This document shows positions 48,201 through 60,200 of a stretch of DNA of 64,000 bases, in pieces; the first letter of the stretch is position 1, and each line of letters starts with the position of its first letter. The stretch is from NCBI RefSeq assembly GCF_047948215.1, contig NC_134455.1:223614526-223678525 (forward strand), read 5' to 3'. A program made the position numbers and the translations under genes. The stretch comes from Lycorma delicatula (Eukaryota; Arthropoda; Insecta; Hemiptera; Fulgoridae). The notes beneath the pieces are model-generated. The model had not been told where the DNA came from. It saw only the letters and a list, made by a program, of their open reading frames with translations, and did no database searches.

Positions 48201-51200
48201 TGTAAAGACACCCGGATTGGTATTTGTTCTGAGCATAAAGAATGGTTTGAAGCGGAAGGATGAAACTTGAATATACTATTTGAGCTCGAAACCAAACGGC
48301 AAAGTCTTGAGTGGAAACATCTGGATTGTTTCCCACCAAAAAAATTCAAAATTCACGCGTCAACCGGTAAAGTGATGTTGACTGATGTGTCTTCTGGGAC
48401 TCGCGCAAGGCCAGTTTGTAATTACTATTTAGAACACACAGTGAACAGTGAATACTGTTTTAACTTGATCCAACAGAAAGAGTGAAACCCGCGATTTTAC
48501 GAAAACGTCAGGTCGCTCTCTCAAATGTTGTGATTCTATTGAATGACAACGCGCACCGCCACATCGCTCAGAGATCAGGAGAAACGCTCGAGAAGTTGGG
48601 TTGGGAGTTGCCATATTTTCCTTAGATGTCACCTCCTTACAGTTCACCTCCTCCTATAGATTTATCATAGACATTTTTTGTACAGTCTACTTCTCATGAT
48701 CAGAGTATACATTTTAGTTTTTCTTAAAAACGGTCATCATAAATCCATTAAATGTGTAATTTAGAAAATCCAGATTATAACAAAGTAATCATTAAAGTAA
48801 GTCAGAAAATAAATTAAGAATGTTAAGATAACATAAGAATCATCATTAATAAGTATGTTTAATTTATCCAAAATTATTAAAAGAAAAACGCAGCAAGAAG
48901 TTTGTCAAGAAAGCGGAACACAAATGATGGTTCAAACAGCAAGGTTTAAAGACTTATATGCTGCAGTAACCAGAAAGCTCACAGAACAGTGGTGGTGGTA
49001 CAAGTGTCTAAATGTTGCTAAGAGAATATGTTGAAAAGTAGTGAAAAGTTTGTCTCTTTTTTTCCTACATCAATTTGCCACGTTAATTATTGAACGTTCC
49101 TCGTAATTACTATTGTAAACTATTGATTCTCTTAAGCATTTCTATTAATGATTCATCTTGAAAAGTAACAAAAAAGAAAGTTGATATTGGCGTAGCATAG
49201 TCATAACTTTGAAATTAATGGAGCTTACTGAACACAATGAAATTAAAGTGTTTGCAATAATCTTATTGAATGATCATTTTAGAAATAGTTATAATTATTT
49301 TAATATGATATATGTTATTAACTTTGGCATTATCTCAGCATGCAGGTAGAACATTTTCTACAAAATAAAACATTTCATACATGAGTGTGGATCTAACACA
49401 GCTCCAAGTAAAAGTAAAATAATAGTAAGAGTAAAATATATGTGGGATATTAATACAAATTTTGAGAAATATTTACAATACATCAACAGTATGACAAACC
49501 CCAGTATGACATGATGACCCCCCACCTCATATCATCCACAATTCCCAATCTTATTAGAAGCAACTCTACTTTATGAAAAACACTTTTACATTATCCAAAA
49601 ATCACCTTATCAAAAAAATAATTGTTTATAATTAAAAAATTATCAGCATTTGTCAAAGCTACATGTTAGACCACCTCCTCCCATGTTAAAATCTACCAGT
49701 CATTCATAAATCCATTAAATGTGGAATTTATAAAATCCACATTTATAACACAAACTAAGCATTAAAATAAGCTACAAAATAAATTAAGCATACTGATAAG
49801 AATGTTTAATTTATCCAAAATATTATTTATTATATGGATTAAAAAATTATAAGCTAGGTGTATAGAGCATGTATAAATGACTGGGTTTATTAAAACTCCT
49901 GTAAGGTTAGGATTAAATCAGGATTGGCCCTGATTTAAATCACAAATTATACATTTAAAAGGTTGTTATAAATATTTGTAATTCTCTGGTGTCTAAAATT
50001 TTTTATCTGTTTTATCAAAAAATCTTTCCAGACAGGTGAAAAATTGCTCCAATTTACAAAAACATTATAGAAAGAATGTTACAAACTACAGACTATGGCA
50101 ATATTGTTTCCTCCTAAAATATTTTGACATGACGCAAATTTGTATTAAAACAATTCAATTCCTCCTTTACTCATTATCACATAGTTAATCTTATTAAAGG
50201 CATATTTAATACAGTCTTACAGGGAATTCATGCAATCCTCCTGCACAAAACTTTATTACTATGGATTTTCTTATGCTAGATATTTTTTTGCACCTTATTT
50301 ACAAAACTGAAGAATAAACATTAGAACTGGGAACTTAGAATCTGATGAATTAATCATTTTAGAAGTGTCTAGATCAGGAGTAGATGGGAGATTTAATTTA
50401 GGTTCATGACAGGAAAATAGACAATTTGGTATATATATTTTTTATTAGCTAATAAACTGATAATTTACAGGTATATTTTATAAGATTTAACTACCTATTT
50501 ATATTTTGTGTGAAAAATTGATTTGATTTGCCCTTATGTAAAAAAATGCCTACAAATGCCTGGCATGTCAATCCTATTTTGTATGGTTACATAGTTTCCT
50601 CCAAAATTTGCATTCTCTTTGTGTATTCTGAACCTAATAATGCAGCTTACAGGAATCTAGAGTTTATTAATGTTCAAATAATTTTAGTGATGTTTCCACA
50701 ACTACTATTTGTGTGATTAATGTGGAGCAGCAAATTTTTGTGTGCAATTTGTGTGAGTAATGTGGCTTCTGAATTTGCCATAGGTACTTAAATATGATTG
50801 AACAATGGCAAAAATAATTCTTAGGATTTTTTCATTATTATTTGACTTTTAAACAGAATGTTACATGTTTTTTTTTATTTATTTTATAATTGTGTAAAAG
50901 ACACCCACTAGCCTTTTTTCAGAATGCAGAAATTTTTGTTTTGCTGAAATGATGTGGAGATCTTATGATTTTTATACTCTTAAGATAGTCCGGTACCTTA
51001 GTTTGTAACATGTGATTCGTGAACTGATTTTGTACCTAATTACTTGTAACTCAAATTCTATGTACTTCATAGTTTGTGTTATGTTTATTTTTATTTATCA
51101 AATTATTTTTACATTTATTTATGTATCTTAAACAAAAAAAATATTGTTTTAGGCTTTGTATGAGTACAAAATTCAGCATAAAGGTTCAATCAAAGGTTTT

Positions 51201-54200
51201 CCAGGTTGTAAAGAAGTTATTCCATCATCTGATCTTCTGTATGAAAAATGTGATATTCTTGTACCAGCAGCAAGAGAAAAAGTTATCACTGCAGATAATG
51301 CCAGCAAAATTCAAGCAAAGGTCTGGATAAGGCTTAGATAAATAGTTTGTAATTAACAGAAGTAATTCTTTTTCCTATTTTAGAGATTTAGTTTTTTAGA
51401 TAAACAATTAACCCCGATTGTGGTAACATTTACTTTAGAGGTCAAAATTTCATCTGATTTTTACAATATTATTTAGAATTAATGCCTAATGTTTTACAGA
51501 TTATTTTGCAAGTACCAAAATGTGTACTAGATAAGTATACATTTCTAGATACATGATATGTATGTTTTTCATTGTTTCCATCCATTCCTTTGTGATATAA
51601 CGTAGCAGTGTTTTCAAGAATCTTCTGACATACTCTGATCATACTAATCATAGTAAAACAAATCCTTTACATAATATTCCACAAGTTACAAGTAGTAGTA
51701 TTGTGAATTTTTAATTTAATTTTATGAACAGTTGACCTTTGTAACCCTAAAAGAAGTAAAATAGTATTCTGTTGATTACAAGAAATTGCTGTGAAAGGAA
51801 TATTTTGAAAATTTATCCTATCTTATATTTTGAGGATTAAAAGAAAATTACATAAGTGTATAAAATATTCACAAAAGTTAATTTTCATTTATATATATGG
51901 AAGGTATGTGAATATTGATATTTTTATCTCCTGTTCTAATTTTTACACTATATAGAAATGTTTATTTCATTAAATATTTTTTTGGAATATTACTGCTGTT
52001 TAGTTCCAAATACCTTTACTTTGTTCAGTATAAACAAATGTACAATTACATTTTTACATTGAAGTACTTGCTACATATACCAGCAACCAAAATTTTCTGA
52101 TATAAGTATTATGCTAATTTATTTAGCAAAATATGTAACATAGTGCAGGTTATGGTTAATGAACCTGCACTATGGTTAATTGAAAAAAAATTCTGACTGT
52201 TTACTGAGATTCCAAACATGTGTACATGACTAGACTACCTGGAAGCTGGTTGACTAATACTAATACACAGTGTGTTATAATAGGTGTGTTGTGTGTCAAT
52301 AATTCAGTAATTTCTGCAAGATGATTATGCTTTGCACCATACATCACATACAACACCAGAAATTCCTGCGAAGTTTAAATTGGAATATTTTCACACCCTT
52401 TGTACTCATCAGAACTGGGGTATTCACCTCTATTAGTATTCTGCCTAGATGGACTTATTTCCACAATTAAAGGATAATGACTTCTTTCTGAATTTCACCA
52501 TGGATAATGAACTGAAGACGTTGTGGTGTGGATTAAGGAAAGATCACTACTATTCTTCATGGAAGGAGTGAGAACTGGTTCACTGTGGGAGCAGCTGTAA
52601 ATGAAAGTGGAAAATATTTGTGAAAATTTGTTGACTATATATTTTATTTGCAAATTACGAGGGACTGTTCATATTACTCCCAAAGTCCAATAAACACAAC
52701 TAGCTCAATACATTTTTCAGAGCATTTATTTCAAACATCTCAAATTAATTTTACCTTGATAACTGTAAAGATAAAACTGGGTAAGTACTTTAAGATAAGA
52801 TAAACTGGTCTAAGTACTATAAGTTTTCTTTGTACTTTACAGATTATAGCAGAAGGAGCCAATGCTCCGATCACACCAGCAGGTGACAAAATATTGCAAA
52901 GTAAGACATGTCTTGTTATTCCTGATATATATTGTAATGCTGGTGGCGTAACAGTTTCATATTTTGAGTGGCTAAAAAACATTAATCACGTATCATTTGG
53001 AAAATTAAGTTTTGGACATGAAAAAGAAATGACAGATTTATTGTTAGGTAAACATACATTTAAATACATACAGTATTTTAAAAAAATTAGCTGTTGTAGC
53101 TGTGGACATAGTCTAGTTTTTTATAATGTTCTTTTAATGGTAGATTGATCTGTAGTTTGTTACTAGCAAAAGCTGCACTTGAGGGGAAATACTAGAACTT
53201 GCTGTATGTATGAATGTTGTTAATATACAAAGGATTGGTTATTAGACAAGACTATCCTACAGTTCAGAGTAGCTAAGTAATAATTGAAGAATGTAATTTT
53301 TATTTTGAAACATTTTTTCCAGGGAAATTCCTTTGCTTATTGCCAATGAAAATTGCTGGGAAAATCTTTTAAACAAAGCACCAAGTAAGAAGTGCAATTT
53401 AGACATTGGTTATAATTACTCTAAATGGTACAGTCTTGAAGAAAACATGCTCACAATGGAAGTAGTAGCAGTTAACGGAAAATCAGTTTGTTGCTTACAT
53501 GAATATGTTTTGCCTTGTCTGGAAAGGCAGCTGCAAATGGTTAGATATCTTGTATCTAATGTTTATAGTGGACCCTAAACAGATTTCATCACTTCCAGCA
53601 AATTGTTTTGCTCTATGTGCTATTAGTGTAGTTATGTGTTCATTTGATTTGGATGCTGCCTGGGAACAAGATTACATTTAAAAGTAGTCAGGAAATAGCA
53701 GCATTCCAATCAGGAATATAAGATGAAATAAAGTAACTGAGAGTCTATTCAGTTTTATTTTATAAGATTTAGCAGCCTAGCCTCAGCAGCTATACTCCCC
53801 ACTATACACTGAGCTACTTTACGCTATACACAAATTACAACATATACCCTTAACACAACTACACAACATTCTACACTCTTCCTTCTTACTAATACACTCG
53901 GTGATGTGACACCTTACAAAACGCAACCACAACACAAGCTGGAAACTATGATGCCAATGTATGGATGGCTCTATTTAGTCAGTCGTGAACGATGTCCTCT
54001 GGGCACCTTTGCAAACCCAGTTGTACTTAGCTCTAGCTCCAGTATGCATGCACTCAGCTGGAATGGTATGTTATGTTGCTGGTACTTGTGGGACCAAAAT
54101 TATAAGTCGACAAGAAATTCCTGTGATGGTTGGTGGTCCATCTGAAAAACAATCTTGTGAAAAGGCCTCGAACAGCTTTGTCTGATAGGATATCAGTAAT

Positions 54201-57200
54201 GGAGAAAGCAAATTGGGAAGCAATGTCCACAGATTAAAAACATTAGATTCATTATGTGAAATATTAAGGAAGGTGGCTGGCTCCCTTCACAAGGTTTGGT
54301 CTTCCTGATCAACAAGGTAATAACAGAATCATGTGCCTCAATAAAGACATCAAAAAATTGAGACTGATCAATATTAGTTGAAACTTATAATGATGAACAA
54401 CTAACCTCTCTTATGTATTACTACTAATATGGGCAGCATAAACGTAAATACAGTCGAAATTCCTAAACTTTAAATTCTTATGGAGCAGAAGAACCAACAT
54501 CTTCTCATATAAAATGTTTACTCTCCTGGTACCACCAGAGAAGGTAAGAGTGGGTTACTTGATGGTTTGGGTACGACCATTCATACCCAACCCGATGTTT
54601 CAAATGCCAAGGATATGATCACACTACAACATCTTGCTTGATGATGTAGCTAAGGAAGGCTGCCACAATGACCCACTAACTGCCAAGAAGATGAGAAAAA
54701 TGTGCAAACCAGCACAGTGATTCAAACACAAGACCACTCCCAAGATTGCCTCAACTTTTAAAGAAGAAAAGAGAATTCTCAGAATCTCTACCATTAGTTG
54801 CAGTTAGTGAAACCAACAGTGGGATCCTGTCCCAGACTTTTTACCTGTATGAGCAGGAGTAATCACAGGTGGCAGTATACCATCTATAATAACCTCTTGG
54901 TTAAGGGAGTCCCCCCCTCTGGGGATGTCATCTGTGACTCCCCATTCTTCAAAATTTCCCCCTCCATCACCTCATATACTAGAGGATGTGGTTGAGGATC
55001 ACCCAACCTCAGGGCATTAAATTCTTTAAAATCAAAAATATAAAAAAAACTGCATCAGCTAATTTTTATATATTTTCTCGCTATTCTGTATATATAAACA
55101 ATCTTTACTTATGAAAATTATTCAGTGGAACACTAGAGGTCTCTTTGGTCCTGCATTGAAGATAGTAGAGTATTGACATGCGCACATGAACCTCTTAGTA
55201 TCATATGCTTCCAAGAAACACATCTTCTACAACAAGATGCAGTAACATCAGAGATTATTTGAATGAGAGGTACAACTGTCTAGTAAACAGTAGAGAGGGT
55301 GGTGGAGTGGCTATTTTCATGTGGAATGCGGTGAGTGTCTGCTACAAGGATACCACTAGCTACCCTTATTCCTGCTGTTGCTGTGAAGGTCTCTATCCCC
55401 TTCAAATTGCATATATGCAATTTGTATCATCGCCAAACTGAGTTCAATGCTCTAGAAATGTATAATTTCCTCATGCAAATCCCGTTGCTAATAGAAGCAG
55501 ATGTCCACCATATTTCCTGGGGTTCATCTTTCTGCTCCTCTCAAAGTATGATAAGCATTGTGAGACAAGACGACTGACCTTTGTCTACTGAATGAATATG
55601 GATCACATACATTCATGTCCTTATCCTGGTACATTGCCCAACATCGACCTCTCTGTACGCTCAAAGAGCTTACTCTCTCTACAGGCCAATTATTATTGCT
55701 TTTGGTGTCTACTGGAAGGTGAACAAAAGGCTAGATGTTGTTGAAAAGCTGGATTAGAATGGTTACCATAAAGCCTTCCCATCACAGTATGACAATGGTG
55801 CAGATGTCCTTAGTCAATTTCATCTTTTACGTCCATGATACGATCCAAAGAAGGGGACTCATAACACTGCCCTGAGGGCATCCTTTAGTTAGGTCTTAAT
55901 GAATCTCCGAGCTTCCATCACGTATGAAAACTGTCCAGTGGCTAAAATAACTTTGAGCACATCTGAAACAGGGCAGAGGGCCACCATAAGTTTTTAAATG
56001 CCCCGGATATGTCCAGAAAGTCCCTCAGTGCTCTTGCCCGGTCCACTGATTGTCCATTAGCAAATGATCAGTGACTACTCTAAGATTAATACGCAAATAT
56101 AGGACCTTCTCAAAAACTTTGCCAATCGCAGACAAGAGCATTAGTGGAAGGTAAGAAGAATTAACAGTGGGATCTTTGTCACCACCTTTGAATGAAAAAC
56201 ACCACCAAGTCTCCACGCTTCCAACATGCAGGAAAGTGGCCAGCGAAGAGCAACCTGTTATATATTCTAGTTATAGGATCAAGGACTATTGGAAGCGCTC
56301 GGACAAGGAGCTTTACTGTGATACAGTCATATCCGGGGGCCTTGTTGTGCTACATTACAGATCACCTGACGCACCTCCGCCTCCACGTGATCTCAGAAAA
56401 TAGTAAGTTGTCTCGAAAATCTTGACTTCCCGCCTGACACGCCAGTGGTATGAAACCTCACCCACCGTGGTGTCATCCGGAAACAAATCATTCAGCAAAA
56501 TATTAAGGTTACGGTCCTTATCAATTACCACACCCTCATGGGTCGACAAAGCTGACAAGAGGTTATCTTTCCTGCATTTATGTCCAAGGGCTCTTTAAAA
56601 AACACCCTAAGGGTCCCTATTCCCTTGCTCCTGGACGAAGGAACACCAGGAATTACGCTTGGAGGACCTAATTCTATAAAAGCACCTAGCTCTCTTTCTA
56701 CAGTAATCCGCAGTTAGAGCCGCATGCCGATCAGGATCACCCTCTCTTTGCGAAGCCCTTCTGGGTCGATTTACAGACTGCTTCATTGCCGACAGATTCC
56801 GAGACCACAAACCAGATATACGTTCCTGGCCAGTGCATCTAGGAATTTCAGCCACCACCACCGCAGAAGTGAGATTTTCTGCCAAACCTTCTAAATCTCC
56901 AGCCTGGATTCCAACAAAGAGGAGAATTTCGGTCAGTCCGTCTTCCTATCCAGGAAGCGCCTCCAGTAAACAGGAAAGTGTCTCTCATGGCCATCGTGCA
57001 GCTCATCTGCTATTTCAAAAATAGCAACCGATGATTGCGGGAAGAGTAGTCGACCACAGACCAATCAAGGATCCTACCAAGGATGTGTCCCTACCAATGT
57101 TGATGTCAATATTTGTACCTGAAAAGTCCCATCATCCGTTAACCGGATGACCAACATTAAACCTTTCTGGTCTCCAACATTAAAGACCTCAAAATTATGC

Positions 57201-60200
57201 TGCACGATGAAACTATGAATTAAGCCACTGCCATGATCAGTAATCCCAGTATGCCAGAAAAGTGACTTGGCATTAATATCGGCACCAATGAGGATTGGAC
57301 TATTACCCACAATACGAAGGATCCTATCCCATCTCTCTAGGTGTTCCTCAGTGGGATAACTGTAAGGCTCTGTCTGCGAATGGAAAATCTGAGCACAACA
57401 TGATGCGCGTCAGAAACCTGCCGTATAAAGACACTATCAAACAACCTCCTGCATAGAATAGCAGACATACAGGTATGCTCTATACCAAACTTTTTCCAGT
57501 TCTGAAAGCCTGGCAGATCACCCATAGATACCGCAGAAGGACAACATCGAGCTCAGTCTCTCTACAATCTCACCTAACTCAACCTGGACTACATAAGCAC
57601 CCTGGGGATTTAGTTGATTGAACCTAACCATCTAAGGAATTAAAGTACAGCACAATGCCCCTTACATAACAGCCACACTCCCTACTAACAACTGGGTGCT
57701 CATGATTCTTGTGCAAAGCATAGGCCAGAGCCTTGGACCTACGCAAACAATCGTCACACTTGTGGCCTTCCTTACCACAATGGGCACATGCCAAGGTATA
57801 CTTACAAAATTTAGCTCTGTGACCATATCTACAGCAGTTAAAACATCTTTGCACATTCATGTACTCTTACTCGGTAGGACCCTAAATTGATAAATAGTCT
57901 GTCTGCAGATGTAAATTTTTGAAAGAGACAGAATTTACCTCAGACTCTAAAGACTTAAAGTCTTTGCAGTGAGCAAAGAGTTTTTGCAGTGGCAAAACCT
58001 TAGCAAATTCTTTCTGCTTGGTGTCTCTCACTTTGTGTAATAGTGATTTTCAGAGGTCAAGATATAGATGGAAGTATAACCATTAAATATTGGTGATTCG
58101 GTCTGTGAATTAAATGCTTCATTAACATTCAACGAGTTGTCACATGCACTTGACACCTCCCCTGAACCTGACAACATTTGTCTCTGTATGCTGTTACACC
58201 TTTCTAATTAGAAACTGAAACATCTATTGAACATTTATAATGGTTTATTCTCTGCAAAAGTCTTCCCACCTGTCTGGTCAGAAGCCATTGTCATTCCAGT
58301 ACTTAAAATAGTAAAGGCTGCTCTATCTCCTTGACAAGCACTCTATGCAAAGTAATAGAGAGAATGGTGAATGGCAGACTTATGTGGTATTTGGAGAGAC
58401 ATGGTCTTTATCTCCAGAACAGTGCGGTTTCCAACAAGGACGATCTTCCATTTAGTATCATTGAAAACAGCGATTCAAAACACTTTTCTACTCCACCAGC
58501 AACTTGTCCGCTATCTTCTTTGATATCAGAAAGGCTTACAACACAGCCTGGCAAAATTGTATTATAAACACCCTCAAAGAATGGAGAGTCAAGGGCAATA
58601 TGTTTGATTTTATATTAGGGGTTTCTTAAATGACTTTCAGTGCTAGTGTTGAAGATTCTCAGATAGCATCATCTTGGAGAACTGAGTACCTCAAAGAAGT
58701 GTATTAAGTGCCACCCTCTTTTCTATAGCCATTAACAGTATTACTAATTGTCAGTAGCCACCTCTTTCATGTTTGTTATTTGTTGATGACTTTGCTATAT
58801 ATATTATATCCGATTCAACAGCCACAGAAAGACTACTATAGAACACTTCTATGTCTCACTATATATCTCTTATCACTGTATATCTCACCTTTTCACCACT
58901 TGAGAAAACAAGTATGTAGTCTTTTCTCACCTGCATGACCCTTTTATTCTGCAAGTCCTCAACAGAAAGATAATTGCTCTCTCTCTGTCAATCAGGTTTT
59001 TAGATCTATTTTTGATAGCTGCCTTACATTGGTCCAACACATCAAAGAATTAAAAACAAAATCTTCCAAACTTTTAGATAATGTTAAGAATCCTTAGCAA
59101 CACCAATTGGGAGCTGATTGGTCATGTATGATCATGGTCATTGCTGATTATGATTGCCTACTCTTCAGTGCAGCATACCGTGCTTAAAATGCTGGATGCT
59201 GTACATCATGCTTCCCTTCGGTTTGCCACAGGTGACTTTAGATCAAGCCCTGTCCATAAGCTTACTTGACTGTGGTGAGCCTTTACTTTGGGATAGATGG
59301 ACAGCTTTTAGCATCTTATTTTGCCCGTCTTAAAGGACAGCCAAATCACACCCGGCTTTTGACTTAGTCCTTGGAAATCCTAATTTAGGAAGGTATGAGG
59401 TCCATCCATGTTATATACTTACTACACCTGTAGGTGTTGATATCAGACATTCACTGCACCTTATAAATGTTGACACACCTTCTATTTTTCCAACGTATTT
59501 GTGTTCATTCCTCCATGGGGAATCAACCTTATAAATTTTATGTTTGACCTTACAATATACAATAACACCACCACCTACTGTCTTCAGTAAATGTTTTGCT
59601 ATATTCTTGCAGTAGTGTACACAGATGGATCGAAATAGATGAGTCCATTGGATGCGCACTTATGTTTGGTCTACCTGGTAGATAATTCAGCAGTGTTTTT
59701 ACTGCTGAATTATATGCTAAAAATAAGGCTCTAAATATTATTAACCCTAAGTATCATGATATTCCTTACTTGCAGTGACTCATATAGTTCTCTCCAAGCC
59801 TTAGAAAATTTTTATTCCAGACATCCTGTTGTCCATCAAAATCTATAACACAATCATCACAAGTTGAACCATCACAACACACAAGGAGGTTTCTACTGGA
59901 TCCCTAGCCACATGGAGATTCCGCTTCTAAAGACACATGTAGTCCAGCCCAACACTCTCACTACTCATGTTACTACATCCACTTTATCTGTGTAAAACTC
60001 TTTGCACAGTGGCTAAATTACTAGATTGCTACACCAGACAACAAATTTTGACATATCAAAGATATGTTGCCATGGAATTCCTCCCACAGGAAAATTCACA
60101 GAGAGAAAGTGGTCCTTTGCCGATTGTGGATAGGACATGAGAGCTACTCACTGGTACCCATGTCAGTGGAAAATGCACCAATGCACCACTATATGTAACA

